Counted from the stretch's first letter, positions 46,395-58,904 are shown. The stretch is 64,000 nucleotides of DNA from Cryptomeria japonica (GCF_030272615.1 NC_081414.1:237634233-237698232); one strand, 5' to 3'. The notes: generated by a model from the sequence alone, not told the origin. Program-made: numbers and translations.

Positions 46395-46629
46395 TGACCC
46401 ATCCTTTGCGGCAATTATATGCATGTGTTCTTATGTGATGTTTCTATATGCTTCATGATTATGTGATTTTGTGTGATGATTCTATATTAAAATGTAGTCT
46501 ATGTATAATGCTCATGGTATGGATGTGTATTTATGATGATCTATGATTACTTAAATACATGAAGTGATGCATTATTTTTATGTTGTCCTTATACTTATGT
46601 TATATATGAGTATGCAAATGGATGGATGG
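46285..46629 (+). repeat. remnant of E4-type sequence downstream of the PMD ORF
   Basis: TGTATCAG, GGGTGATT, GCCATATGAT and TTTGCGGCAATTATATGCATG occur in the same order and spacing as at 62,858-63,000, just after the E4 PMD gene. It is therefore a piece of a related element, truncated on the left. E3 is inserted at its right end. Confidence 0.6.
46350..46393. repeat. (GT)n microsatellite
   Basis: An uninterrupted run of about 22 TG/GT units lies within the E4-type remnant, at a place where E4 itself has no such run. Confidence 0.97.
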
Positions 46630-48068
46630 TGATGCTCTGCGAAATGGGGGAAGGTTAGACTTAGAACCTGTGGTCATATAACACACAAAAAACACAAGAA
46701 ACAGTTAGTGTTAATCAACCAAAAACTAACCTAAGCAGGCACATCAAGAGAGACACTAAAAACATGAAGAAATATTTAACTAGGAAAGTAAATATAACGA
46801 GACATCTCCAAATGCCTCCTAACATGCTCTTAGCTCATTCTCCTTTGTTCCTCTCCTCTCCAAGTTCCAAACTAGTGTAGCTCTCAGTAGCTTTTTGCAC
46901 TATGGATGCTTATGGAGGTTCAAGATTGAAATTTTTATTCTAAAATGCTATGCAAATGTGAATAAAATCTAATATTAGATGCTATGATGCTAAAATGATT
47001 TATTTTAGGCCAAAATAACAAGATATTCGTGATTTATGCTAAAATGCTCTCTAGAATTTACTATAACTTAGATGCACACAAGTTTTCAGGATGTGGATTA
47101 TGAAGAAATGGGCTCTATTTATAGAAAAAATAGAGCAATGGATGGTTGAGATTGAGTAATCTCAACAAGGGTCAGGATTGAATGATATTCAATCCATGTG
47201 AAGACTTTCAACCCAATCCCAAGATGACAAGTGTCAATGTGAGATAGGTTGAGAGGAGAGGGAATAAGCATTAAATGCTTGACATGACCTGAGAGTTAAC
47301 TTAGGAGTTAAGGTCAAGGTTAGGTTGAATGAATAAATTCTTTATTCAAAGAATAAAGCTTTTATCCAATGGATAAACTCTTGTGAAAAGGCAAAAGGGA
47401 TAACCATCGTCAAATAAATAAATGCTTGAGGAGACACATGAGTACAAGTTGAATTAACCATAAATGGTTATGTAAGAGCCATTAATGGTCATGTAAGAGC
47501 CATTAGTGGTTTTGGAAAACTTTAGAGGGTAAATTATTGAACACACAAAGCATTAAATATTTTTCAAAGACTTTGAAGTCTTTGAGAAGTGACTCCAAGT
47601 TGCTTAGCAATGTGACAATAATTAGAGGATGGATTAGGTTAATTAGGAAGGGGTTAGAAGAATCTAGAAGGGGGTTTAGGAGTGCAAGTGGATTTGGTGG
47701 GTGAGGGAAAATAGGATTTTAATTAAAATAAATTTAATTTATTTCAACTTGTGGTTGCAACTTGCATTTGTAGGAAAATGCAAGTGGGGGGGGCGGAGGA
47801 TTTATGATTTAAATAAATGTTTTATTTAATTTATTTAAAAGAGGAAAGGGGATTAAATTGAATAAATAGAATTTATTCATTTAATTGAGTGTGAATTTGG
47901 TTAAATGAATTAATTAAAATAAATTGAATAATTTATTTAATTAATAGGAGAATGTTTGAAAATGAATTAATTAAATATTAATTTAATTAACTGATGGCTT
48001 AGTGGATTTTTAATCAAATAAATACAAAATATTCATTTAATTAAAATGGACATATTTATGTGACTACA
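46630..48068 (-). repeat. E3 3' LTR
   Basis: It is 1,439 bp, on the minus strand TGTAGTCAC...GAGCATCA. A TATA box TATTTATA (plus-strand reading) lies at 47,116-47,123. It includes a run of G (GGGGGG) near 47,785. It is similar to the E2 LTR. Confidence 0.9.
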
Positions 48069-48083
48069 TTTGCCCCTCTTTGA
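48069..48083 (-). other. E3 polypurine tract
   Basis: CAAAGAGGGGCAAA on the minus strand directly precedes the LTR start. Confidence 0.85.
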
Positions 48084-48113
48084 GACAGTGCGGTTTATCG
48101 CGCTATTTCAAAG
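48078..48113. other. E3 stem-loop B next to the polypurine tract
   Basis: CTTTGAGACAGTGCG pairs with CGCGCTATTTCAAAG over 15 positions, with one mismatch and two wobbles. Compared with E4 one A-T pair is replaced by G-C, a compensatory change. Confidence 0.65.
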
Positions 48114-48172
48114 AAAGAAAAATAGGTGTGAAGAAATATGCCTCATTTTAATTTAATGGGTGGTATGCCCCC

Positions 48173-48218
48173 TCGAGAGATGGGCCGAAGAATTTCAAAA
48201 AATCAGGCGATCTCTCGA
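48173..48218. other. E3 stem-loop A
   Basis: TCGAGAGATGGGCC (48,173-48,186) pairs with GGCGATCTCTCGA (48,206-48,218). The same structure occurs in E2 and E4 at the same distance from the LTR. Confidence 0.65.
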
Positions 48219-50470
48219 AAAAGAATGAGAAGTGGAGGGGAGGTAGAATAGAAGAAATTAGTAATAACGGGGAAAGAATGGGAGTAAATGATGTGAAACG
48301 GAGTGAAATGGAGAAACAACAAGCCAGTGAGTACCTTTAGGTCATACAAGAGATACAAAGCAGATGTAATGTGTGGTTTGGATTGATGTTGTACAATTGA
48401 TCAAAATTGGTTGAACAATCTAGTGCAATCGGTTTAATTGCCCTAGTCGAGTCAAAGCGTGATAGTTGATGTCAGTTGGTCGCTTGGACAGGATAAAGTC
48501 TGAGTAAGTGAATGAAAGTGACCTGATGTGACTTAGACAATTGATGTAATTGCCCGATGAAGTCAAGGTATATGAAGTAAAATACTCGTTGAGACATAGA
48601 CGATGTAATTGTCCATTAGATTGTGTTTGGATTGGTTGATCAATTGATAGTGTGGGTGTGGGATGGATGGTTTTTGAGAATCATGGCAGCCCCGTTGAGA
48701 CTAGGTCATTATGATAAAGGCCTGATGTAGTCTAGGATTACCATGATCAATTACCTATTGAGACCCAAAGATACTTGATCAGAGTATCTGTTGAGAGTCT
48801 AGGTGTGTGTGAGTTGATGTACCCGTGCCGACAGAGTAACTTGCTTGGCTTATAGGATGGCTTAGGATAGGAAACATAATCCCTCATATTTAGAGATGGA
48901 TGGTGAGGAACGTGGCTTGATTGATTTGATGGGGCATGATGTAGGGTATGTGATGTTGATTATCGAGATGGGGAGGGTGGGGGGGGTTTCAATGTTAGAT
49001 AGAAGAAATGGAGGACCTATGACTCATTCCTATGGAAGAAGAGGAAAATAGAGTATGCATTCATTGTCATTACTATGTATGAATGATATGCAGCTTTTTA
49101 TGAATGTATGGATGGATGGAATGCAACGGAATGCAATGTATGAACGGAATGCAAGCTATTTTTCATCATCAAGTTTTTAAAATATTGTAAGAAAATACAA
49201 GCAACTTGACATAATGATTCAAGATGACTTGAGTATTCCTTACATGGATTTTGATATAGCAAGTTAATACAAACAACTTGATATAATGGGTCAAGTTGAC
49301 TTGAGTATTGCTTGCGGAATAGACAAGGATCATCTCCTTTCATGCATGACTTGGAACGTCCTCCTTGATATTTTGTCGATCATATCCTGAGACAAGTTCA
49401 TACCGTAATAAGAGATAAAAACCTTTATCCAATTTGGATGAGGTAGGAGGAACCAAAGAAAGAGCATTGTACCTGCAAGAAAACAACATATATAAAAAAT
49501 AAAGAATCTGGATCCTCGATAATGGTTCATGCTCATATGGTCGAGGTATACGCTGTAGTCAACAAGCTGTAGTGATCTATGAGTGTATTTTGCCTATGAT
49601 CACGTAGCTTAGTGAACTTCCCACATAGACACCATTAGGACATGCCCCAGTACTTCATCAGAATAATGTGCCAAAGATACACAAACAATGCTGTAGAAAC
49701 CTGATATGAATAAATAACCCACAAATCAACCAAGTATTTGATAGCTTAAACAGAATTTTCTTGTCAAAGAAAATGTCATTTTGTCTTTGTTTTGGTAAGG
49801 AAGGATGCATCCTTGTTGAAGATAGTTTTGAGTGTTGATGTTGATGGTTTGGTTAAATGTGATAAGTGGTCATCATTGGATTATTTCACAATGTTTGTTT
49901 GGTATCTGCTCAAATGAGTATGTACAAGGTGTTGCCATGTTTTTGATTGATTTTTGATGTTTTATCATTTTTTTGGATTTTGTGAGATAGTTTTGAATGT
50001 TTTTGAATTTTGTGAGACAATTTTCCAATGTTTTTGGTATTTTTGAGAGACAGTTTTGAATGTAGAACTCAGTGAATCACAAGTAATGCAGAATCCACTT
50101 CCATCAAATAGGTTAAGGGTATTTCCCCTAGTGTAGGCATGACTTTGAAAAAGCGGGATGCAAAACGCATGAAATACTATCCTTGATTGCAGATCAATAA
50201 CAAGTCATGGTTTGGATGGATGGATGTGTGCATGTAATGAATGTGATCGCAACAAGTTTGAAAGACAATGGAGCCATAGCCTTTACGATTGACGCCTGTT
50301 TACCAGGTTTTCACCATCGTACTTACCCAAGGTGCCACTAGAGTGGTTGTTCACCATTTGGATGTATGATTTTTCTTTACTATTTTGATGTTTTTTTGTA
50401 TTTTCTTCAGGTCATTTATCTGAATATTTTTGGTGTTTTTTTCGGTATGTATGGGAGCCTGATCCTCTAT
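48200..50470 (-). other. E3 long 3' region with vestiges of an antisense gene
   Basis: It is collinear with E2 36,716-38,765. On the plus strand, AAGCCAGTGAGTACC at about 48,321-48,335 corresponds to the E4 exon 1/donor junction GAGCCGGTAAGTACC. A frame from 48,899 (MDGEERGLIDLMGH, later MTHSYGRRGK, then stop) is shared with E2. No PMD sequence is seen here. Confidence 0.5.
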
Positions 50471-50475
50471 GCAGC

Positions 50476-51549
50476 TTATGTATAAAACCGTTTGAGGGGC
50501 ATGTTGTTGATCGGATCTGCTAGTGGTTCTCCTTCTGAAGCAGCCAACTGATATGCCCCGGACTCAAATACATCAGTGATAACATATGGACCTAACCAAT
50601 TTGCTTCAAACTTTCCCTGATGTTCGCGATTTAGTTGGTTACGAGGATTTTCATGGAGAACAAGATCATCTACCTCAAATGTGCAAGGTCTAACTCAATG
50701 ATTGTAGCTTCTGCTCATGCACTACTGATAGGCCTTGAGGTGATTGTATGCAGCTTGTCTCTTCTCATCAAGTAGCTCTAAATTTTGAAGACGAGATACT
50801 CTGTATGCTTCATCATCTATGAGATTGTGTAAGGAAAACCGTAGTGATGGTATCTCGACCTCAATAGGTAAGATAGCTTCTGCACCATAGACTAGTGAGT
50901 AGGGAGTTGCACCTGTAGGGGTTCGAATGCTAGTTCGATATGTCCATAGTGCTGGATTCAATTAAACGTGCCAATCACGATCGGCATCATTGACTGTCTT
51001 CTTGAGGACTCTTAATATGTTTTTATTTGACACTTCAGCCTGACCATTGCCTTGTGGGTAATAGGGCATGGAAAAGCGGTGTTGGATGTGAAACTTCTCA
51101 CAGAGCTCACGAACATCCTGATTCTTGAAAGGAAGACCGTTATCTATGATGATGGACATGGGTACACCATACCGACAGATGATGTAATTGAGGATGAATG
51201 AGGCAATCTATTTGTTAGTGACTTGGGTAAGTGGAACAACTTTGATCCACTTTGTAAAGTATTCGGTGGCGGTAATAATAAATTTGTGGCCATTGGATGA
51301 AGATGGATGGATTTTACCCACAAGGTCAAGTCCCCATTGACAAAAAGGCCATAGTGTTGTGATTGGTTGCAATTCCTGTGCCGGTGCATGTATCAGGTCT
51401 CCATGAACTTGGCATTTCTTGCACTTTCTGACAAAGTAGTAGGAATCTTTTTCCATAGATGGCCAATAGTATCCAATGCGCAGGAGTTTCTTGGCTAGTG
51501 ACAGACCGCTTGCATGAGTCCCACAAATTCCTTCATGTACCTCTTCCAA
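50476..51549 (-). pseudogene. E3 integrase
   Basis: It starts MEEVHEGICGTHASG, with zinc ligands in GICGTH and CKKCQVHGD. The core then shows WGLDLVGKI, SIIIDNGLPFKNQDV and PQGNGQAEVSNK, giving the DDE residues. Stops and shifts near 51,208, 50,962 and 50,722 divide it into several frames. The C-terminal part ends LKRFYT at about 50,477. Confidence 0.9.
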
Positions 51550-51572
51550 GGCCTTTGTTATCTCATAATGTT

Positions 51573-52844
51573 CTAGACATCGAAGGAGAGTACCATCAAG
51601 ACTGTGTCAGTATAGGGTTTCAACAATAATGGTATATCGATTGGTTTGGCAAATGAAGGTTTTACGTTGGTTATTTGATTGGTTAGGAGGAAGTGTGTGA
51701 TTGTGGAGGTAGGTGTAGAATTCACCATACCATGGGATTCAGAACCGATAAGGCGACATATCATCTCAAATTCAGGGATATCATAAGCGGGGATCCAAAG
51801 CTGTTCTACCAAGAACTCGTAGCGTGTTGAATTTTGTGGAAGATCTAGGAGAGATGCGATGGTAGCCATAGCATCAGCAGCTTGATTCTGATCTCTTGGT
51901 ATCTGCTCAAAGGTGATAGTAGTAAATGATGCCTTTAATTTGTCCACCATTTGTTTGTATGGCATGAGTTTGTCATCCTTGGTCTGATATTCATCTGTTG
52001 CTTGCCGAATGACCAGTTGGGAGTCGTCATATACCTGTAGTTCTTGTAACTTCCATTGTATGGCTAGCCTGAGTCCTGTGATCAAGGCCTCATACTCTGC
52101 TATGTTGTTGGTGCATGGAAATGTGAGTCTGTAAGATTTCAGGATGTTGTCACCTTGAGGTGTGATAAACAAAATGCCTGCCCCCGAGCCATGCCTAGTG
52201 TATGAACCATCAAAGTATTGCTTCCATGGTTGTACTGTTGTGATCATGAATATCTCTTCATCTAGAAAATTGGAAATGAGAGGATGATCGCCTATGAGTG
52301 GTGCATCGGCCAGCTGATTTGCAATGACTTGTCCTTTGATAGCCTTACGGTCCACATACTCGATGTCAAATTCACTTAGAATCATTACCCATTTGGCCAA
52401 GTGGCATGTCAATGCTGCTTTGCTGAGTAAATACTTGAGTGGATCGATCTTTGCAATTAACTATACTTTATGTGTCAATAGATAGTGCCTCAATTTAGTG
52501 GCTGGCAAGATTACTGCTAGGCAAGCTCGCTCAATAGGTGTGTAATTGAGTTCATAGCCAACCAGTGTGCAAGAGATGTAGTAAACAACACACTCTTTCC
52601 CTTATGCATTGTGTTGTGCCAATAGTACACCCAATGTTGTATTTGTTGCTGATATATAGAGTAGTAGAGGCCTACTAGGATCTGGTGGGATCAACAGTGG
52701 TGTATTCATGAGATAATCTTTAAGCATCTGGAATGCTTGCTGGCATCTGGTATCCCATTAAAAATGGATGTTCTTGTGTAACAGGTGTGTAAACGGGTGA
52801 CACTTATCTACCAGTTGTGCAATGAATCTGCGGATAGATTGAAG
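51573..52844 (-). pseudogene. E3 RNase H and Tat-type second RNase H
   Basis: The 279-codon frame 51,573-52,412 covers the end of RNase H (SEFDIEYVDRKAIKGQ) and the full second RNase H (KQYFDGSYTRHGSGAG, TNNIAEYEALITGL, DDSQLVIRQATDEYQ). It continues past the place where E2 has a stop. The upstream RNase H part (52,413-52,844) is broken. Confidence 0.9.
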
Positions 52845-53740
52845 TTACCCTTGTAGTGTCCTTAGCTGGCTGATGTTCTTTGGAGGTGGCATGGCCATGA
52901 TTGCTTTGACCTTTGTTGGATTGACTTCAATGCCTTTTCTTGAGACAATGTATCCTATAAGCTTCCCCGAGGTTACTCCAAAGACACATTTCTTTAGTTT
53001 GAGCTGAACATGATATTGTTCCAGTCTCTCAAAGATTTTTTTCAATATGTCTAGATGACCTTCTCTTGTGAGTGATTTTGCCAGTAAGTCATCAACATAA
53101 TCTTCCATTATGGTATGCATCATGTCATGGAAGATGATGGTCATTGCTCGTTGATAGGTTGCTTCTGCATTCTTGAGACCAAAAGGCATTACACTCCAGC
53201 ATTATGTGCCCCATGGACATGTGAACGTTGTCTTATGTTGATCCTCTAGTGCGATCTTTATCTGATTGTATCCTAAAAAACCATCCATGAGTGAAAGCAT
53301 GGCATGTCCTGCTGTTAGGTCTACTATTATGTTGATGTTAGGTAGGGGAAGTCATCTTTAGGACATGCCTTGTTCAGATCTCGAAAGTCAATACAAATAC
53401 AGATGCCCCCATTTGGCTTGCCAACAGGCACATTATTGGATATCCAATCTGCATAATCAATTGGTCTAACGAAACCGACATCCAAGAGTTTCTTAAGTTC
53501 TTCTTTGACTAGTACTGCAATCTGAGGATGCATCTTGTGAAGCTTCTGCTTGACAGGTTTGGCTCCTTCTGCTATGGTGAGGTGATGCATGACTAAATCA
53601 GGATCAAGCCCAGGCATGTCTGCATATGACCATGCGAAGTTGATCCGATGCTTCTCGAAGAACTCTATAAACTTAGGTTGTTCCTCTGGAGTTAAAAGAG
53701 ATGCTAGATGTATGTGGTGAGGTGTTTTAGGAGTCCCCAC
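52845..53740 (-). pseudogene. E3 reverse transcriptase, frameshifted
   Basis: The first part 53,327-53,740 (ASLLTPEEQPKFIEFF to DFRDLNKACPKDDF) ends by a frameshift at about 53,330. The palm, with MPFGLKNAEATYQ and MEDYVDDLL, lies in 52,845-53,189. Catalytic residues are present but the two parts are not in one frame. Confidence 0.9.
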
Positions 53741-53782
53741 ATTGTATTCTTTTGTTTCCTCAATGAGAATTGTTGATCGTTC

Positions 53783-55573
53783 CTACTGTGTACTAGAAGG
53801 GAGAATGTCAAACCTTTCATCCTCTGGCACCTCAGAGAGGTTTTCACCATTGGATACGCTCTTTGTTTTTACTTTTGTGGGATCAAACAGTGTCATGGTG
53901 TGGTTTTCACTAGAAGATCCATGCTTTATTGTTATATTTTTGCAACTGAAAGGTTTGACATCTACCCCGAAGTATGCTGCGCTATTAAGTTCAATGGTGA
54001 ATCCAACTTTATGATCCCCGCTTGGTATGTTATCCCGTAGTTCCAAAAAGTCAATGATCACCTCATCGTTTTGGAAATGGTCAAGACATGGGGGATTAGG
54101 TTGGTTCCATTCGATGAGTTCAGGATGGATAATGGGCATTACCTCATCAATTAGGTTAAGTTCATGAGACATGTTAGTGAGGGTTAAGATGTTGTGGTGA
54201 AGGTCGTTGATGGTACTCTCCCTATTAGAATCAGGCGTAGGATGTGACATAGGGTCTTTGGAAGATCTTTACAACTCAGGAACCCAAGAGGTCTTTACCT
54301 ATGCTTCTTCGTAAACAGGGATGTCTTTGTGGGGTGGAGGTAATGATGTGTCTTCCTCATTTGAAGTATTAAGCTGTATGAAGTCAAATTCCCACTCATG
54401 TGAGTCAGTCTTTGAGTCACTTTCCAGTATCTGATTACTATACCATACTGGGATGTCCTTTGAATTAAACACTGCAGGTGTGACCGGTTTTGTAGATGAA
54501 ACGATTGGTGCTACAGGAAGGATTATGGGGATCAATAAATCCGATACGGGGAGTATCGGTAGTGTTGACTCTGCTACTTTTGCTGGAACTGCTAGTGTCG
54601 TAGACATTGTTGTGGGTTCTGGTACAATTGTTGCTACTAATTGTGCTATTAATGTTATTGCTGCTACTAATGGGATCGTTGGTTTGATTGGTGGGATGAT
54701 GGGTATTGTAGATGGTTTTGTTGGGATTTTTAGCCTTGATGGGGTAGTTGTCATGGTGTTTGATGTTGCTTTTATAATCAAAGGTGACCTCTTTGTAATA
54801 GGCTGATATAGTGGTTGGCTGGGTTTTCCTTTGAATCTGAACTTAGGAAGGATCTCCTTTTGAAAGCCTAGTCCTATATTATCCTTGGGCTTTAATTCCA
54901 GCTGCAACGATTCATGTCTTTCTTGTTTACAATGCCCTAAAGCACTTTGACCATCATATCCCATTCTTTGCATAATGAGAAGGCCTTTTCCATACTGATC
55001 TATGGGAAGCTTAGCTTGCCGAATATTGGTGATGATGGGATCTTTATAGATCCATTCTGCTAAGTCCTCATCTCTTGTTTCTTCTTCTTGACTCTTTCCC
55101 AGGATGAATGACATCAAAGTACATGCTGGCTTGTTCAGTGGTGTTTGAAGTAACCGTTGAGGTTTGCCATGTGTTCTAGGAGAAGTAGGCATTTGTCCCA
55201 CACAAAAGAGTTGGCTCAAATTGTATTCCCCAGGACCTTCCTCTGCTATTTTCAACTTAAGCTTCTCTTGCTTGGGTATAGTGGTGTTTGAACTGGAAAG
55301 AGAGGCTGGATTTACATATGATGTGGATGAGATGGCTTCTCTATTGTTGGGAACAGTAATCTCTGGTTGATGACTTATATTATGACAATATGCAAAGGGG
55401 TTTGCATCGCCTAGGATTGTGATTTCTACACCATTATGTGGGAACTTGATACACTGATGGTAGGTGGATGGAACGGCTTGCATGGCATGTATCCAAGGTC
55501 TTCCTAACAATAGATTGTATGGAAGAGGAAGGTCCAGAACTTGACAAATGATGTGTTTCACCATAGGGCCCAC
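53783..55573 (-). pseudogene. E3 protease end, G-patch and linker
   Basis: The 424-codon frame 54,299-55,573 contains the protease tail ([16 protein letters not shown]), the G-patch ([39 protein letters not shown] at about 54,850-55,000) and a Thr/Pro/Ile-rich linker. A second frame 53,783-54,250 carries the acidic linker (HPELIEWNQPNPPC). The G-patch is better preserved than in E2, keeping its glycines. Confidence 0.82.
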
Positions 55574-56002
55574 TCAAATTGGTAGCACCACAACCCCTTT
55601 GGATAAATGTTCTGCATCATCATAGGCTTTGATTGTGATCTTCTTGCAGGGATCCACTGATTCAATTGCATATCCCAAAGTTGTGACTAATTGTAGAGTA
55701 CAGATATTCAGGCTCGCTCCATTATCGATCAAGACTCGCTTGATCCTGTGTTGGTTGATAAACCCTTCAATGTGGAGTGAGGCATTATGAGGTTGCTGGA
55801 AGGAGGAGTTGTCACTTTCAGAGAAAGTGAGACAAGGTGATGACCTTAGATTTCCGACCATGGCTTGGAATTGATCTGTATTTAGGTTTGCAGGGACTGA
55901 TGCCTCTTGGAGAGCTTGATCCAAAATTGTTTTATGGGATGGAGATAGGTGTAATAGCTCTAAGATAGATATTAGTGCAGGTGTTTTGTCCAATTGGTCC
56001 AC
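55574..56002 (-). pseudogene. E3 protease
   Basis: This is an open 142-codon stretch with the pre-protease helix (DQLDKTPALISILELL) and the active-site segment RVLIDNGASLNICTL. It has no stop where E2 has TAA. The Asp-Asn-Gly triplet is shared with E2. Confidence 0.82.
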
Positions 56003-56122
56003 AAGGCTATACTGCTTTAGGATAGATGTGGTGCCTTGTGGAGCTGCTTTTATGGTAATCTTGTTGCGACGTGTAACAACATTGCAAGTGGAGCTGGGAT
56101 TTTTTATGATAATAGTGGCAAT

Positions 56123-57776
56123 TTATTCACTAGCATCATACAGGTGATTCACAGTATAATTATATGCGGCTTGCGTATAATTGGTGGTATCTGTGTTTCT
56201 CCCTGAAGTGGAAGGACCCCTTTGATCTTGTAATGGTAGTGGATTTTTAAACATGAGATGATCATTGTTTGTTGTCTTTGGGTCATGTCCTTTGATTTCG
56301 ATTTCACCTCGGTCAATAAGATCTTGAATAAGATCTTTCAATCTATGACAATTGCTTGTCTTATGCCCTTTCCCTTGATGGAAATCGCAATGTTCAGTAT
56401 CCCTCCACCATGAAGGTTTGACTTGAGGTTCATAATTTGATGTTTTGGGTAAGGTTACCAGATTTTGAGAAACCAACAGTCGTAACACTGTTTCGATGGG
56501 TTCCCCTAAGGGAGTGTATGTTCGCTTTGGTTTTTGTTGACGCTGTCTAGGTTCGTCTTGAGATGTGATGCGGCCTTGATTTGGAGGAGCAACTGTGTTA
56601 GTCTTAGGTGGGGGATTCTGTCCTGCATTAATTGAACCACAGGTTGTGTACTTTTGATAGTTCTTGTATCCACAACACCGTCATTGATGATATTTTTGTT
56701 TTTGTTCTAGAAGTTAGGCTTGTCACTATTGAAGCGGGGACGAGGGTCATCCTTTGACTCATTGTAGATTTTGATAAGTCCTTTCTTGATGAGAGCTCGC
56801 TCACATTTTAAGCCTTTGGTGATCATGTCATTGAAAGAATATGTGTCTTTTACGTCAAGGTGAAATTCTATTTTGTCATTTAAGTTGGAAATAAATATTT
56901 CCAGTAGTTCTTGTTCAGGTAACTAAAGAGAACGTCTACCAGACATTTGACGCCATCGTTGTAGAAAGACTAAAAATAGCTCACCTGGTTTTTGTTTAGT
57001 ATTACATAGATTAGCCATGGTGATATCACGTTCAATGTTGTGTGAGTAATGTGCCAAGAATTTCTAGACTAACTCTTCAAATGTCCTAATGCCACCTGGT
57101 AATCAGGAAAACCATGATGTGGTTGTTCCTCCCAAGCTTTGGGGAAAAAGTCGCATTAGGTATGTATCCTCGTATGCCACTTCAAGGCAAGCTGAATGGA
57201 ATTCTCTAACATGATCACGAGGATCTTCTTTTCCTTGGTACTTTTCAAACTTGGGTGTTTCAAACCCTCTCGGAAAAGGTGGCATATGAAGATTCCTATC
57301 AAAGGGATAGGGACAAATGTCATTAAGTGAAAACTGATTAGTTTTCACACCACTATGAAGTTGTTGGGTGAGATTTTAGACTTGTTGCCGCAACATTTCT
57401 ATGTCATTTGGAAGAGGAAGAGGTAGGGGATTACCTTGATGAAAGTTGTATCTAATGTGTTCTCGACCTCTTTCACCCTCATTATGACTTTGGTGTTCTG
57501 ATGCTTGTCTTAGTTGTGCAACATCGAAGTCAAAGGGTAGTTTAGCCCCTTCTTGAGCAAGTCTTAAAAAGTGAGCATCAGCATTACTCTTGAGTACCTC
57601 ATCAAAAAGTCTATTGAAGAGAGGGTTGTGTTGCACCCTTTCTATTGCTACGAGAGTAGGAGTGCCTGGATTTTCATCATTTACATTTCCTCCAAGGGCT
57701 TCTTGGAACTCATTGATATTTTCTTCCTCTTCCTCTTCAATTTCTTGTTGTCTAGATCATGATCTGGTATGAGCCA
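56123..57776 (-). pseudogene. E3 gag
   Basis: It starts at the ATG at 57,774-57,776 (MAHTRS, then a stop at codon 7). The acidic N-terminus, the capsid region (NDICPYPFDRNLHMPPFPRG, 57,103-57,348) and the CxxHxxxGHxTxxC motif CDFHQGKGHKTSNC (about 56,340-56,400) are all recognisable. Frameshifts occur near 57,100 and 56,650. The histidine-cysteine motif is complete here, unlike in E2. Confidence 0.87.
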
Positions 57777-58215
57777 TTTTGTTTATAAGTTTTTGTTGAA
57801 GCTGGGTGAAAATGATGATGAGTTGTTGATGAAATGAGAGATTTATGGTTGGTGTGGTGTGTTGCATATGGATCTCTAGCACTTAAAGGTAGATGTGACT
57901 AAAGTTTTCTTCTTGATTTTGCTTGTTGTGTTTGATTTAAAAAGTTTGATGTGATAAGGTTTAGAGAGATCTGAGATGTGTTACAGACTCACTACCTAGT
58001 AATGAGAGGGTTCACTCATAGACTAGTTTTAACCTGCGTACGAATGTCTCTTAGGATGATTTTATCCTAGATGTAGAGACACTCTAAAAAGTGATGTGTT
58101 TGTGTTTGATTCAAACAATATTAGAATAGAACTTAGGACAAAAACCTTTGGGTGTTTTGAGAGTTGGAATGGAGTTGATGAGATATGGATATGATAATGG
58201 ATGAAATGTTTAACT

Positions 58216-58601
58216 TCAATAAAAGCTTTGTGTCACATATGGGACAAATTCTTCCTCTTCTCTTTTGGGAGTTGGTGGTTCTTCCCGAGCTACGTTATAT
58301 GTGATGCAAATGTCTGGAAAGAAGTCAGGATTGATCTTGCCTCCTTTGTTTTTTGTGATAACTCAAAGCTCGATATTGTGTAAAAGCTCCGTGGTTTAAT
58401 GACTCTGGATCAAATTCGTTTGATTTCCCTTGAAGATAAAGATGCATGTGACGTAAGAAGGCTCTATGAGAGACAAAGATTTGTCTATTAAGATAGAAGA
58501 ATTTCATCCTTTTGATAAGAGTCTTTGAGCTCAATGGTCTTTTCTTCAAGTTGATGTTTTGATGAAGATTCTTTTTTTCTCAAGATGTGAAGAATGGTCA
58601 T
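58216..58601 (-). pseudogene. E3 extra ORF upstream of gag (frameshifted)
   Basis: From the ATG at 58,599-58,601 (MTILHILRKKESSS) it follows the E2 protein with at least two frame changes. It includes FYLNRQIFVSHRAF and LYLQGKSNEFD, and ends VAREEPPTPKREEEEFVP and TQSFY. The stop codon is in the same place as in E2. Confidence 0.6.
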
Positions 58602-58904
58602 ATAGTTTGATACTTTGATTGTTGCTCTTTGTTTTTGATCTTTTGTTTTATTTGGAAATGTTTGTGTAGGATGAATACTTGTTCTTGGAATTTGATTTTT
58701 GATTCTTTCTTTGACAAGAAAACAAAGCAAGAACACAAACACAATAATGTTGCCTCGAAAGGCACAAATAAGTATGGGTCTAGATCAACCCAATCCTTGG
58801 ACTTTTTATGATCCTTTTCCTTTAAGTTTATTTTTAGGTATTTTTCCAAAGCCTGAAGTCAGCTCAATTTGCACTGGTCTTGACTCAAAAACGAAAACAC
58901 TTTG

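Larger units (their letters stand above)
46630..58904 (-). mobile_element. E3: Tat-lineage Ty3/gypsy element, 5' end displaced by E4
   Basis: This is a minus-strand relative of E2, with 3' LTR, polypurine tract, long 3' region, integrase, second RNase H, RNase H, RT, linker, G-patch, protease, gag and extra ORF. Its leader stops matching E2 at 58,904, exactly where the E4 3' LTR begins, so its 5' LTR and primer site are not in the window here. The left flank is GATGG (46,625-46,629). Coding is broken by frameshifts and a few stops but fewer than in E2. Confidence 0.92.

Noticed and set aside
46244-46438. Reading frame with a Val-Cys run
   Set aside because: It is the translation of the (GT)n microsatellite.
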